Positions 26,324 through 34,787 of a stretch of 43,697 bases of DNA are shown in pieces. Source of the DNA: Actinomadura sp. CNU-125. GTDB lineage: Bacteria > Actinomycetota > Actinomycetes > Streptosporangiales > Streptosporangiaceae. The translations under genes and the position numbers were made by a program. The stretch is from positions 1 to 43,697 of the forward strand of contig NZ_MKJY01000532.1 in NCBI RefSeq assembly GCF_001942465.1. Direction: 5' to 3'. A model generated the notes under the pieces. That model saw only the letters and a program-made list of their open reading frames with translations. It did no database searches and was not told where the DNA came from. Each line of letters starts with the position of its first letter. Position 1 is the first letter of the stretch.

Positions 26324-29113
26324 TCAGCTCTCGCCGCCGGTGTTGCTCTCGGCGCTGCCGACGCCGCCCGCGAAGACGTCGCTGACCCGCACGTTCAGCC
26401 GGTAGCGCTCGATCGCCTGCGGGAGGGTCTCCGGCTTGACCTCGCCGTGCCGGACGAGCCGGGTGAGGACGGCCAGGACGATCGACGCCGCGTCCACGTG
26501 GAAGAACCGCCGGGCGGCGGCGCGGGTGTCGGAGAAGCCGAAGCCGTCGGTGCCGAGCGAGGTGAAGTCGCCGCTCACCCACGGGGCGATCTGGTCGGGG
26601 ACGGCGCGGGCGAAGTCCGACACCGCGACGATCGGCCCGGCGACGTTGTCGAGGGTGCGGGACACGTACGGGACGCGCTGCTCGTCCTCCGGGTGGAGCA
26701 GGTTGTGCTCGTCGCACTCGCGGGCCTCGCGGGCCAGCCCGTTCCACGAGGTCGCCGACCAGACGTCGGCGGCGACGCCCCAGTCCTCGGCGAGGAGGCG
26801 CTGCGCCTCCAGCGCCCACCGGCCGCCGACGCCGGACGCGAGGATCTGCGCGCGCGGCGGCTGCCCGTTGCCGGCGGCGATCTCCGGTGCGCTCCGGTAG
26901 CGGTACAGGCCCTTGAGCAGGCCGTCGACGTCGACGCCGGCGGGTTCGGCGGGCTGCTGGTAGGGCTCGTTGTAGACGGTGAGGTAGTAGAAGACGTCCT
27001 CGCCGTTCGGGTGCTCCTCGGACGTCCCGTACATGCGGCGCAGCGCGTCCTGCGTGATGTACGCCAGCTCGAACGACCAGGTGGGGTCGTAGTGGACGCA
27101 CGCGGGGTTCGTCGCGGCGATGAGCGGGGAGTGGCCGTCGGCGTGCTGCAGGCCCTCGCCGGTGAGGGTGGTGCGGCCCGCGGTGGCGCCGAGCAGGAAC
27201 CCGCGGCCCATCTGGTCGCCGAGCGCCCACATCTGGTCGCCGGTCCGCTGGAACCCGAACATCGAGTAGAAGATGTAGACGGGGATCATGTGCTCGCCGT
27301 GCGTCGCGTAGGACGTTCCGGCGGCGATCGTCGACGCCATCGAGCCGGCCTCGCTGATGCCCTCGTGCAGCATCTGCCCGCTCTCGGACTCCTTGTACGA
27401 CAGCAGCAGCTTGCGGTCCACCGCGTCGTAGGTCTGCCCGTGCGGCGAGTAGATCTTGGACGTGGGGAACAGCGAGTCCATGCCGAAGGTGCGGTACTCG
27501 TCCGGAGCGATCGGGACGAACCGGGCGCCGATGTTCTCGTCCTTGATGAGGTCCTTGAGCAGCCGGACGAACGCCATGGTCGTCGCGACGTTCTGCTTGC
27601 CGGACCCCCGCTTCAGCTCGGCGTACACCGGGTCGCCGGGCAGCTTCATCGGCTTGGCCCGCACGACGCGCTTCGGCAGGAACCCGCCGAGGGCGGCGCG
27701 GCGCTCGCGCATGTACTGGATCTCGTCGGAGTCCTCGCCCGGGTGGTAGTAGGGCGGCAGCGGCTGTTCGAGCGCGGAGTCCGGAATGTCGAGGTAGAGG
27801 CGGTCGCGGAACTCCTTCAGCTCCGCCTTGGTCAGCTTCTTCATCTGGTGCGTGGCGTTGCGCGCCTCGAAGTCGGAGCCGAGCGTCCAGCCCTTGACCG
27901 TGTGCGCGAGGATCACCGTCGGCTGCCCGACGTGCTCGCGGGCCGACTTGAACGCCGCGTACACCTTCCGGTAGTCGTGCCCGCCGCGCGACAGTTTGCG
28001 CAGGTCGTCGTCCGTGAGGTCCTGGACGATCTTGCGCAGCCGGGGGTCGTCGCCGAAGAACTTCTCCCGGATGTAGGAGCCGGACTCGACGCTGAACGTC
28101 TGGAACTGGCCGTCGGGCGTCGTGTTCATCTTGTTGACGAGCGCGCCGTCGACGTCCTGGGCGATCAGCGGGTCCCAGTCGCGGCCCCAGATGACCTTGA
28201 TGACGTTCCAGCCGGCGCCGCGGAAGTACGACTCCAGCTCCTGGATGATCTTGCCGTTGCCGCGCACCGGGCCGTCGAGCTGCTGCAGGTTGCAGTTGAC
28301 GACGAACGTGAGGTTGTCGAGCTCCTCGCGCGCGGCCAGGCCGATCGCGCCGAGCGACTCCGGCTCGCCCATCTCGCCGTCGCCGAGGAACGCCCAGACG
28401 TGCGAGCGCGACGTGTCCTTGATGCGGCGGTTGTACAGGTAACGGTTGAAGCGCGCCTGGTACACCGCGTCGATCGCGGTGAGGCCCATGGACACCGTGG
28501 GGAACTCCCAGAAGTCCGGCATGAGCCGCGGGTGCGGGTAGGACGACAGCCCGCCGCCGGGGTGCGACTGCTCCTGCCGGAAGCCGTCCAGCTTCTCCTC
28601 TGGGAGACGGCCCTCCAGGAAGGCGCGCGCGTAGATGCCGGGGGACGCGTGCCCCTGGATGAACACCTGGTCGCCGGACTCGCCGTGGTCCTTGCCGCGG
28701 AAGAAGTGGTTGAACCCCACCTCGTACAGCGACGCGGCCGACGCGTACGTGGCGATGTGCCCGCCGACGCCGATCTCGGGACGGTTCGCCCGCGACACCA
28801 TGATCGCGGCGTTCCACCGGATATAGGCGCGGATACGACGCTCGACGTGCTCGTCGCCGGGGAACCACGGCTCCAGCTCCGGCGGGATCGTGTTGATGAA
28901 GTCGGTGCTGCGCAGGCCGGGCACGCCGACCTGCAGCTCGCGGGCCCGTTCCAGGAGCCTCAGCATCACGTAGCGCGCCCTGCTGCGGCCCTCGGTCTTC
29001 ATGACCGTGTCCAGCGATTCCAGCCACTCCCGGGTCTCGTCCGGGTTGATGTCGGGCAGCTGGCTCGGCAGGCCGTCGCTGATGATCGAGTAGCGTTGAC
29101 GTCCGGAAGCCAC
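26324..29113 (-). CDS. aceE: Pyruvate dehydrogenase E1 component, homodimeric type
   Basis: This 929-residue thiamine-diphosphate enzyme decarboxylates pyruvate and acetylates the E2 lipoyl group, supplying acetyl-CoA. N-terminal features are [20 protein letters not shown] and [20 protein letters not shown]. The ThDP motif runs from [19 protein letters not shown] to [20 protein letters not shown]. Later segments [20 protein letters not shown] and [20 protein letters not shown] are characteristic. I chose GTG 29113 because AGAGGGGA stands upstream and [20 protein letters not shown] matches the family N-terminus; a longer frame to 29218 is low-complexity. E2 and E3 genes are not in the window. 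It is the actinobacterial and enteric homodimer form, not the alpha/beta heterotetramer. Confidence 0.97.
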   Translation of the reverse strand: MASGRQRYSIISDGLPSQLPDINPDETREWLESLDTVMKTEGRSRARYVMLRLLERARELQVGVPGLRSTDFINTIPPELEPWFPGDEHVERRIRAYIRWNAAIMVSRANRPEIGVGGHIATYASAASLYEVGFNHFFRGKDHGESGDQVFIQGHASPGIYARAFLEGRLPEEKLDGFRQEQSHPGGGLSSYPHPRLMPDFWEFPTVSMGLTAIDAVYQARFNRYLYNRRIKDTSRSHVWAFLGDGEMGEPESLGAIGLAAREELDNLTFVVNCNLQQLDGPVRGNGKIIQELESYFRGAGWNVIKVIWGRDWDPLIAQDVDGALVNKMNTTPDGQFQTFSVESGSYIREKFFGDDPRLRKIVQDLTDDDLRKLSRGGHDYRKVYAAFKSAREHVGQPTVILAHTVKGWTLGSDFEARNATHQMKKLTKAELKEFRDRLYLDIPDSALEQPLPPYYHPGEDSDEIQYMRERRAALGGFLPKRVVRAKPMKLPGDPVYAELKRGSGKQNVATTMAFVRLLKDLIKDENIGARFVPIAPDEYRTFGMDSLFPTSKIYSPHGQTYDAVDRKLLLSYKESESGQMLHEGISEAGSMASTIAAGTSYATHGEHMIPVYIFYSMFGFQRTGDQMWALGDQMGRGFLLGATAGRTTLTGEGLQHADGHSPLIAATNPACVHYDPTWSFELAYITQDALRRMYGTSEEHPNGEDVFYYLTVYNEPYQQPAEPAGVDVDGLLKGLYRYRSAPEIAAGNGQPPRAQILASGVGGRWALEAQRLLAEDWGVAADVWSATSWNGLAREARECDEHNLLHPEDEQRVPYVSRTLDNVAGPIVAVSDFARAVPDQIAPWVSGDFTSLGTDGFGFSDTRAAARRFFHVDAASIVLAVLTRLVRHGEVKPETLPQAIERYRLNVRVSDVFAGGVGSAESNTGGES

Positions 29114-29394
29114 GGGGTCCCCTCTGTGCTTACCGTCGATGCTGGTGGGACGCCCGGCCCGCCGCTCGGCGCGCCGACGGTCCCCGCACGACTGTTCGTC
29201 GCCTGCAATCGCGTCCATCGTCGCCGTTCACGACGGTTAACGCATCTCTACCGTCCGGTAACCATCATCCCCGCTCAGCCGGGGGACGGACCGGATCGAC
29301 GACCCGTTTTTTGCGCGTTCTCGTGAGATTGCCCGCGCGGGCGGGGAACGAACGTACAAGGCAGGGAAAAGGCGAGCGTGCGCTTGGGGGAATC
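29114..29394. promoter_or_regulatory. Divergent promoter region, aceE / DUF1918
   Basis: This 281-base gap between divergent genes holds both promoters. The AT-richer stretch 29225-29275 (GGTTAACG, GGTAACC) is the likeliest place for aceE control; GGTTA and TAACC form a weak wide dyad. No clear riboswitch is seen. Confidence 0.35.
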
Positions 29395-29601
29395 ATGAAC
29401 GGACGCATCGGAGACCGGCTGCACATCCACGGCAAGATCGTGGGGCAGCCCGACCGGGCGGGCGAGATCATCGAGGTTCACGGCGACGACGGCGGACCGC
29501 CGTTCCTCGTGCGCTTCGAAGACGGCCACGAGACCCTGGTCTACCCGGGGCCGGACGCGGTGATCGAACCCCGCGAACAACTGCACTCGACGTCCCGCTG
29601 A
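29395..29601 (+). CDS. DUF1918 small protein
   Basis: This 68-residue protein carries the DUF1918 pattern: GDRLHIHGKIVGQPDRAGEI, then EVHGDDGGPPFLVRFEDGHE and LVYPGPDAVIEP. The fold is SH3-like beta barrel in known members (family knowledge). The ATG at 29395 has a purine-rich GGGGGAA upstream. A terminator hairpin follows. It is cytoplasmic and its function is unknown. Residues GHETLVYPGPDA form the conserved C-terminal signature. Confidence 0.88.
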   Translation: MNGRIGDRLHIHGKIVGQPDRAGEIIEVHGDDGGPPFLVRFEDGHETLVYPGPDAVIEPREQLHSTSR

Positions 29602-29614
29602 GGGGAACACGCCC

Positions 29615-29647
29615 GGCGGCGCGGGGCTGGAGGGGTCCCGCGCCGCC
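29615..29647 (+). terminator. Terminator after DUF1918
   Basis: Perfect 11-bp stem GGCGGCGCGGG / CCCGCGCCGCC with an 11-base loop, 13 bases after the stop and 20 bases before the next start. Confidence 0.75.
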
Positions 29648-29667
29648 GATGGGGTACACCCGAGACC

Positions 29668-30075
29668 ATGGAGAGCACCGTGATCCGGGTGTCCACCGGA
29701 TCGAAGGAGGCCGTGCACGACATCACGGCGGAATGCGAGCGGTTCGCCGCCGACTCCGGCGGCGACGGGCTGCTGCACGTCTTCGTGCCGCACGCCACCG
29801 CGGGCGTCGCGCTCATCGAACTCGGGGCGGGCAGCGACGACGACCTGCTCGCCGCGCTCGGTGATCTGCTGCCCGCCGACGCCCGCTGGCGCCACGCCCA
29901 CGGATCGCGCGGGCACGGCAGGTCGCACGTGCTGCCCGCGCTCGTCCCGCCCTACGCGACCGTCCCCGTCACCGGCGGACGTCTCGCGCTCGGCACGTGG
30001 CAGTCGGTCGCCCTCGTGGACCTCAACATCGACAACCCCGACCGCCAGGTCCGGTTGTCATTCCTCAGGGGTTGA
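29668..30075 (+). CDS. YjbQ/UPF0047 family protein
   Basis: This 135-residue protein matches YjbQ from end to end: DITAECERFAADSGGDGLLH, VFVPHATAGVALIE, the Asp/Glu-rich middle, AHGSRGHGRSHVLPAL, and the C-terminal TGGRLALGTWQSVALVDLN. The conserved His residues and the LGTWQ signature are present. Members form trimers, and some show weak thiamine-phosphate synthase activity that complements thiE mutants; the physiological role is uncertain (family knowledge). The ATG at 29668 lies in a short gap after the previous terminator, so its promoter must overlap that hairpin or it depends on read-through. Confidence 0.88.
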   Translation: MESTVIRVSTGSKEAVHDITAECERFAADSGGDGLLHVFVPHATAGVALIELGAGSDDDLLAALGDLLPADARWRHAHGSRGHGRSHVLPALVPPYATVPVTGGRLALGTWQSVALVDLNIDNPDRQVRLSFLRG

Positions 30076-30177
30076 CGGTTGTATCAAGACACGGGCTCGA
30101 ACTTCACCCCGGGTGGCCGCATCGTGACACACGATTCCGGCATCGGGCCAATGCGGGCGTCAAATGCCGGGAAGACA

Positions 30178-30295
30178 CTTGCGCAAGGGGCCCACACTTG
30201 TGTGGACTGTCCCGCAAACACCGCACAGGTGCGGACGGGCCGCCCGTCCCGGGGGGCCGTACAGGAGATTTGCACAGGTGCACGGAGCACCGTGC
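30178..30295. promoter_or_regulatory. Cluster of six short dyads before DUF3052 gene
   Basis: In order: CTTGCGCAAG (30178-30187), CCACAC-TT-GTGTGG (30192-30205), CCGCAC-AG-GTGCGG (30221-30234), GGACGGGC-C-GCCCGTCC (30233-30249), TGCAC-AG-GTGCA (30271-30282) and GCACGG-AGCA-CCGTGC (30280-30295). Three share a C-A-C/G-T-G dyad with a two-base centre. The cluster ends 26 bases before the GTG start. It may be a multi-site operator or a structured leader RNA. Confidence 0.55.
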
Positions 30296-30320
30296 GGACG
30301 AACGACATGGGAGGACTTTC

Positions 30321-30749
30321 GTGAGCGCGACCGCGGGTCAGGCGCAGTCTGAGCGCAGCCTGGCCGAACGGCTCGGCCTCAAGGCGGGCCAGGTGGTGCA
30401 GGAGATCGGCTACGACGACGACGTGGACGAGGAGCTCCGCGAATCCGTCGAGGCCGTCACGGGGAACGAGCTGGTCGACGAGGACTACGAGGACGTGGTC
30501 GACATCGTGCTGCTGTGGTGGCGCGAGGAGGACGGCGACCTGTTCGAGGGCCTGACCGACGCGATGGTCCCGCTCACCAGCGGCGGAGACATCTGGCTGC
30601 TGACGCCCAAGGCGGGACGCGACGGGCACGTGGAACCCAGCGACATCGGCGAGGCGGCCGGCACGGCCGGTCTCTCCCAGTCGCGCAGCCTCAGCGCGGG
30701 CAAGGAGTGGTCGGGGACACGGCTCGCCGCACCCAAGGTCAAGAAGTAG
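30321..30749 (+). CDS. DUF3052 family protein
   Basis: This 142-residue acidic protein fits the actinobacterial DUF3052 family: LAERLGLKAGQVVQEIGYDD, DEDYEDVVDIVLLWWREEDG, MVPLTSGGDIWLLTPKAGRD, VEPSDIGEAAGTAGLSQSRS and the C-terminal EWSGTRLAAPK. The GTG at 30321 follows GGGAGGA. From memory, it is regularly encoded beside aceE in streptomycetes, as here. Its function is unknown and it has no signal peptide or membrane segment. The unusual dyad-rich leader upstream suggests tight regulation. Confidence 0.9.
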   Translation: MSATAGQAQSERSLAERLGLKAGQVVQEIGYDDDVDEELRESVEAVTGNELVDEDYEDVVDIVLLWWREEDGDLFEGLTDAMVPLTSGGDIWLLTPKAGRDGHVEPSDIGEAAGTAGLSQSRSLSAGKEWSGTRLAAPKVKK

Positions 30750-30754
30750 ACGCG

Positions 30755-31200
30755 CGGGGGACGGGCGGCCACGCCCGTAGAGGTCGGCCTGCGCTCGCAG
30801 AGCTCGCTCCGGCCGCCCTGCGGGGGCGGGGACGGGCCCACGCCCATTCCCGGCCCGTGCTCGCGTCTAACTCAGGCCGTCCTGTGGAGGGCGGGGACGG
30901 GCCCACGTGCGGGTTCCGGCCCGTGCTCGCGAGCTCGCTCCGGCCGCCCTGCGGGGCGGGGACGAGTTCATGCGCGGTGTCCGGCTCGTGCTCGCTCGTG
31001 AGGCGGGAACGGGGCTGGTCCGTTACTCGGCGCTCGTGGGGTTTCGGCCCTCTGTGGAGGCGGGGACGGGCGGGTATCGGGCCGTGCTTGCGTAGCTTGC
31101 TCTCCGAGGGCGGGAACGGGCTTGCGCCCGTTTCCGGAGGTCGGCCTGCGCTCGCGGGGACGGTTCGGCCCCCCTGTGGGGACGGGCTCGCTGACCGGAC
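30755..31200. repeat. Array of degenerate GC-rich intergenic repeats
   Basis: The 755-base gap between the DUF3052 and peroxiredoxin genes holds imperfect copies of one motif set. A 26-base block starting GAGCTCGCTCCGGCCGCCCT is identical at 30800-30825 and 30931-30956. AGGTCGGCCTGCGCTCGC is identical at 30781-30798 and 31138-31155. GGCGGGGACGGGC-like pieces recur near 30828, 30892, 30957 and 31056. Copies contain small palindromes such as GCTCGCGAGC. Bases 31200-31480 show no further clear repeat or gene; the peroxiredoxin promoter must lie there. Confidence 0.7.
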
Positions 31201-31504
31201 CGTGTTCCGGGCGCGCGCGGCCGCATCTGGTCGCATCTCCTTGCTCGGCGGGCCCGACTCCGGCCGGGCGTCCGGCCCGCAGGGCCCTTTCGGGCCGCCT
31301 GGGTGGCCGTGTCCGGCCGCGGTCCTGTTACGCAGGGCCGCTCCGGCGGCGGGTGGTGTGCTTGCCGGGTGCTCTGGGGACGGGCGCGGGTGCGTCTGTG
31401 CGACGGGGGCTGCTTCCGTTCGCGGGAACGGGTGGCACACTTGGGCCGTTGGCATGTCGGGGAACGGACGTGTCCCCCGGCGGAGACCTAGCCAGGGAGA
31501 GGTT

Positions 31505-31963
31505 TTGGCGGTTGAGGTAGGCGAGAGCGCACCGGACTTCGAGCTGAAGGACCAGCACGGGACCCCGGTGAAGCTGTCGGACTTCCGGGGGCGGAAGAAC
31601 GTCGTCCTGGTGTTCTATCCGCTGGCGTTCAGCGGTGTCTGCACGGGCGAGCTGTGCGAGATCAGGGACGAGCTGCCCACGCTGGGCGGGGACGACGTGC
31701 AGGTCCTGGCGGTCTCGGTGGACTCGATGTTCGCCCTGCGCGCCTGGGCTGAGCAGGAGAAGTACCAGTTCCCGCTGCTCGCGGACTTCTGGCCGCACGG
31801 CGGGGTCGCACAGCGCTACGGGGTGTTCGACGAGGAGAAGGGCCTCGCCACCCGCGGGACCTTCATCATCGACACCGAGGGCGTGGTCCGGTGGAAGGTG
31901 GAGAACGCCATCCCGGACGCGCGCGACATCGACGAGTACCGCAAGGCGCTCGCCGGTCTCTGA
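31505..31963 (+). CDS. AhpE-like thioredoxin-fold peroxiredoxin
   Basis: This 152-residue enzyme reduces peroxides. GESAPDFELKDQHGTPVKLS, the peroxidatic motif FYPLAFSGVCTGELC (Cys46) and LLADFWPHGGVAQRYGVFDE with ATRGTFIID match mycobacterial AhpE closely. A second Cys at 51 gives C-x4-C, the spacing of PrxQ/BCP enzymes, whereas mycobacterial AhpE is a 1-Cys enzyme. I chose TTG 31505, preceded by AGGGAGAGG; an ATG at 31454 is possible but adds unlike residues. A strong terminator follows. Gene order DUF3052 then peroxiredoxin appears conserved in actinomycetes (memory). Confidence 0.9.
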   Translation: MAVEVGESAPDFELKDQHGTPVKLSDFRGRKNVVLVFYPLAFSGVCTGELCEIRDELPTLGGDDVQVLAVSVDSMFALRAWAEQEKYQFPLLADFWPHGGVAQRYGVFDEEKGLATRGTFIIDTEGVVRWKVENAIPDARDIDEYRKALAGL

Positions 31964-31969
31964 GCGAAC

Positions 31970-32003
31970 GGGCCGGTTCCGGACAGGTGGCCGGAACCGG
32001 CCC
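31970..32003 (+). terminator. Terminator after peroxiredoxin gene
   Basis: Perfect 13-bp stem GGGCCGGTTCCGG / CCGGAACCGGCCC with an 8-base loop, seven bases after the stop. Confidence 0.85.
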
Positions 32004-32023
32004 CCGCACCTTCTGGAGGTGTG

Positions 32024-32371
32024 ATGCCCTGCTTCCGCTGCGGGGCGCGGCAGACCGATCCCGTGCGGGGCGCGAGCCCGTGGCGGCGCGGGGTCCGGGC
32101 GGATCACCAGGTGCTGATCTGTCCCGGCTGCCAGGCCGACCGCGGCTGGGCGAACGAACTCGACCGCTGCGGCGCCTGTGAATCGGCCGCGCTCGTGTGC
32201 CGGCTCGGCGAGGTGGAGTGCCGCGACTGCGGCCACACCCGCGAGGCCGTCCGGGACGATCTGGTCCGTGCGGCCGCGCGGAGCGCGCCGGAGGAAACGG
32301 GCGACCGGGACCTCTCGGCGGAGGTCGCGGCGGCGCTGAGCCGGGTGCTCAGCCGGGGCCCGGCGGGCTGA
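32024..32371 (+). CDS. Small zinc-ribbon protein
   Basis: This 115-residue protein carries four CxxC-type knuckles: MPCFRCGARQ, VLICPGCQADRGW, LDRCGACES and VECRDCGHTRE, enough for two zinc ribbons. The remainder is a helical acidic/basic tail (VRDDLVRAAARSAPEE, LSAEVAAALSRVL). The ATG at 32024 follows TGGAGGTG. It lies between the peroxiredoxin terminator and the potassium-channel gene. I do not recognise a named family. A nucleic-acid-binding or metal-dependent adaptor role is possible, but nothing proves it. Confidence 0.8.
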   Translation: MPCFRCGARQTDPVRGASPWRRGVRADHQVLICPGCQADRGWANELDRCGACESAALVCRLGEVECRDCGHTREAVRDDLVRAAARSAPEETGDRDLSAEVAAALSRVLSRGPAG

Positions 32372-32423
32372 CCTGCGGTTTCGCCGCTTGACCGGCGGGG
32401 CCGCCGCCTGCCAGGCTGCGCGG

Positions 32424-33485
32424 GTGCCGATCCTGCTGTTCCAGCTGCTCAACCGGTTCACCGCGCGCTCGTGGCGGGTGCCCGCGTTGGTGCTGGCCGG
32501 GGCGTTCGTCCTGGGCTGGGTGCTGATCGCGGTGTTCGAGCCGGCGGGCGCGGAGATCAAGTCGCCGGTCGGGTACGTCTGGTACTTCATCGTCAGCGGC
32601 ACCACGACCGGGTACGGCGACCTGTCCCCGGAGACGGCGGGCGGCCGGATCGGCGGCGTGCTGATCATCGGCTCGGGCGTGACGGCGGGGCTCGTGCTGT
32701 TCGCGGAGCTGACGCTCTGGATGTCGAAGGGCAGGACCATGAAGGCCAACGGACGGGCGCAGCTGCACCATCGCGGGCACATCGTGGTCGTCGGCTATGA
32801 CCGGGACGGGCTGCGCTCGATCATCGGGCAGCTGCGGGCCGACCGGGAGTTCGCGAAGACGGCCGTGGTGACGGTGTTCCGGTCCGGCGAGCTTTCGGGG
32901 GAGAACCCCGACCCGGACCTGTACGACGTGGTGGAGTCCGATCCGACGGCGTTCGACCGCGCGTGCGTGAAGGACGCGCGGACCGTCCTGGTCGTGGGCC
33001 GCACCGACGACGAGACCGTCCGGGTGATGCTGCAGGTGGCCGCGTATCTGCGGCGGCACGGGGATCCGGCGGTCCACCTGCTGGCGGGGCTGCGCGACGG
33101 CGGCCGGCGTGCGGAGATCGCCGATGCGCTCGCGCTGATCGGGCGGGACGCGGAGCCGGTCGACATCGACGATCCCGCCGTGGTGGCGGACTCGATCCGC
33201 AACCCGGGCGTCTCGGCGATCTACCACAATCTGGCGAGCACCCTCGACAGCGACGGGACGCTCTACCGGGTGAACGTGCCGGAGGGCGCGGGCGAGTGGC
33301 CGCGGCTGGACGTCGCGATCTTCCTGCTGCGGCGCGGCAGCACGCTGCTGGCGGTGGGGGAGTCGCACCGGCCGAACGCCCGCTTCCGGCTGTCGGCGGC
33401 GCCGGACGAGACGATCCGCGGCGGGCAGTCGCTCGCGCTGGTCGCCCCGGAGCGGCCCGACATCCCGTGGCACGAACTGTCCTGA
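32424..33485 (+). CDS. Two-helix potassium channel with RCK/TrkA-N domain
   Basis: The protein has about 353 residues. Helix one is VPALVLAGAFVLGWVLIAVF; the pore loop carries the selectivity filter TTGYGD (61-66, in WYFIVSGTTTGYGDLSPET); helix two is GGVLIIGSGVTAGLVLFAEL. An RCK Rossmann domain follows from about residue 118 (GHIVVVGYDRDGLRSIIGQL, VVESDPTAFDRACVKDARTV) and a TrkA-C-like end (TLLAVGESHRPNARFRLSAA). It conducts potassium across the cell membrane under ligand or nucleotide control (family knowledge). GTG 32424 was chosen because it begins just before the first helix, though the ribosome site is weak. Confidence 0.9.
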   Translation: MPILLFQLLNRFTARSWRVPALVLAGAFVLGWVLIAVFEPAGAEIKSPVGYVWYFIVSGTTTGYGDLSPETAGGRIGGVLIIGSGVTAGLVLFAELTLWMSKGRTMKANGRAQLHHRGHIVVVGYDRDGLRSIIGQLRADREFAKTAVVTVFRSGELSGENPDPDLYDVVESDPTAFDRACVKDARTVLVVGRTDDETVRVMLQVAAYLRRHGDPAVHLLAGLRDGGRRAEIADALALIGRDAEPVDIDDPAVVADSIRNPGVSAIYHNLASTLDSDGTLYRVNVPEGAGEWPRLDVAIFLLRRGSTLLAVGESHRPNARFRLSAAPDETIRGGQSLALVAPERPDIPWHELS

Positions 33486-33494
33486 GCGGAGAAA

Positions 33495-33536
33495 GGCCGG
33501 GAGGGCGCCATGCGCCCGCTGGGCGCCCTCCCGGCC
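33495..33536. terminator. Strong bidirectional terminator, channel / PRK
   Basis: Perfect 15-bp stem GGCCGGGAGGGCGCC / GGCGCCCTCCCGGCC with a 12-base loop, between convergent genes. Bases 33537-33670 show nothing else. Confidence 0.9.
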
Positions 33537-33670
33537 GCCGCGCCGCGCGGCCCGGGGCACAGGTCCGAAACCCCGGGGCCTCCCCGCGCGTCCGCGGAAC
33601 CCAACCTGAACCCTACGGTCAGGCGGTCGGCCCCCCGAACTCGATCCGTCGTCTCCGCCGCGGCGACGGA

Positions 33671-34639
33671 TCAGGCGGCTTGGCGATGATCCGCGTCGAG
33701 CAGGTGGTAGAGCAAGAGCAGCTGGGTGATGGCGAGCGGGTCGCTGGTGGCGGCGTCGCCGAGCCGGCCGAGGGCGTCCGGGGCGACGAGGCCGTCGCCC
33801 GCGCGGGGGCCGAGCCGTGACCAGATGGCCTTCTTGACGACCTGCGACTCCTCCGGCGAGACGTAGCCGTGCACGTGCAGGGCGTCCACGGGACGGCCGT
33901 CGGTGTCGCGGTGCAGCCGCAGGTGCATGGCCGTCCCGCCGCCGGGTTCGGCGTCCAGGACGCCCGCGAGTTCGGGGTGGTCGATCGTCGGACGCAGCAG
34001 GAGTTCGGCCGACAGGGGCGTGCCGGGCGGGTCGCCGCGGCCCGCGACGGGGGCGAACCGGACGACGATGTCGGCGTGTTTGCGCTGCGGCCGGATGTAG
34101 GCGGCGCTCTCGGGTTCGCGCCGGGCGAGTTCCGCGCGGACCTGGTCGGGGGAGTAGCCGCGTTTGTCGCAGTCCCGCGCGACCTTCCACGAGTGCCGCA
34201 GGGGTTCGGGCGGGTCGAGGTAGACGGTGATGTCGAAGCAGGCGCGGGCGAGACGCGTGTGCAGCGGGAGGAGCCCTTCGACGATCACGAAGTCGCGGGG
34301 TTCGACCAGTTCCGGCCGGACGAGCCGTCCGGTGGCGTGGTCGTACACCGGTTTGAGGATCGGCTCGCCCATCGACAGGAGCTGGAGGTGCTGCTCCATG
34401 ACGTCGACGTGGTTGCAGTCGGGGTGCAGCGCCGTGAACGGTTTGCCGGCGCGTTCCTCGCGGTCGTAGCGGTGGTAGTCGTCCACGCAGACCGCGGTCA
34501 TGCGGTCGGCCCCCAGGCACTGCACAAGCCCCCGCGTGAGTGTGGTCTTGCCTGCCGCGCTGTCCCCGGCGATGGCGAGCATGACGGGGCGGCGGCCCGA
34601 GCCGCGCGCCCGGAGCATATGCACGATCCGATGGGGCAC
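33671..34639 (-). CDS. prk: Phosphoribulokinase, class II-like
   Basis: This 322-residue P-loop kinase phosphorylates ribulose-5-phosphate to ribulose-1,5-bisphosphate. Visible are the P-loop AIAGDSAAGKTTLTRGL, the catalytic VDDYHRYDREERAGKPFTAL, HPDCNHVDVMEQHLQLL, KPVYDHATGRL, VIVEGLLPLHTR, SWKVARDCDKRGYS and the family signature ESAAYIRPQRKHADIVVRF. The sequence resembles the plant/cyanobacterial class II rather than the octameric class I of proteobacteria. GTG 34639 has a GGAGGAGCGAG ribosome site. A uridine-kinase-like enzyme is the alternative, but RuBisCO 4.3 kb away makes PRK likely. It is divergent from a two-component system. Confidence 0.85.
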   Translation of the reverse strand: MPHRIVHMLRARGSGRRPVMLAIAGDSAAGKTTLTRGLVQCLGADRMTAVCVDDYHRYDREERAGKPFTALHPDCNHVDVMEQHLQLLSMGEPILKPVYDHATGRLVRPELVEPRDFVIVEGLLPLHTRLARACFDITVYLDPPEPLRHSWKVARDCDKRGYSPDQVRAELARREPESAAYIRPQRKHADIVVRFAPVAGRGDPPGTPLSAELLLRPTIDHPELAGVLDAEPGGGTAMHLRLHRDTDGRPVDALHVHGYVSPEESQVVKKAIWSRLGPRAGDGLVAPDALGRLGDAATSDPLAITQLLLLYHLLDADHRQAA

Positions 34640-34749
34640 CTCGCTCCTCCGTCCTGCGGAATTCTGTTTTCGCTATGAAGAGTATGCTGGGCCTTCCGGC
34701 GGTGCTTCCCCCAATCAGGGGAGAGCACGGGTGAGACGGCCGAACATGG

Positions 34750-34765
34750 GCTACTGGTGAGTAGC
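34750..34765. promoter_or_regulatory. Dyad upstream of response regulator
   Basis: GCTACT-GGTG-AGTAGC is a perfect 6-4-6 dyad, 22 bases before the ATG in the 148-base divergent gap with PRK. The same gap holds a wider hairpin near 34702-34728 (GTGCTTCCCC / GGGGAGAGCAC, one bulge). Both may regulate prk and the two-component genes. Confidence 0.5.
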
Positions 34766-34787
34766 TTCTGGTTGTTATCGTGCCGGG

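Noticed and set aside
26447..29326. Plus-strand open frame of 959 codons opposite aceE
   Set aside because: It is an antisense shadow of aceE with Val/Arg/His-rich composition and no motif.
30079..30324. Small plus-strand frame of 81 codons before DUF3052
   Set aside because: It has no ribosome site or family resemblance and lies across the dyad cluster.
30755..31500. CRISPR array or tRNA gene in the large repeat-rich gap
   Set aside because: Repeats are irregular in length and spacing with no uniform spacers, and no cloverleaf or T-arm consensus was found.
31122..31520. Open frames in the repeat-rich gap before the peroxiredoxin gene
   Set aside because: They translate the repeats into Arg/Gly/Pro-rich strings and change with every repeat unit.
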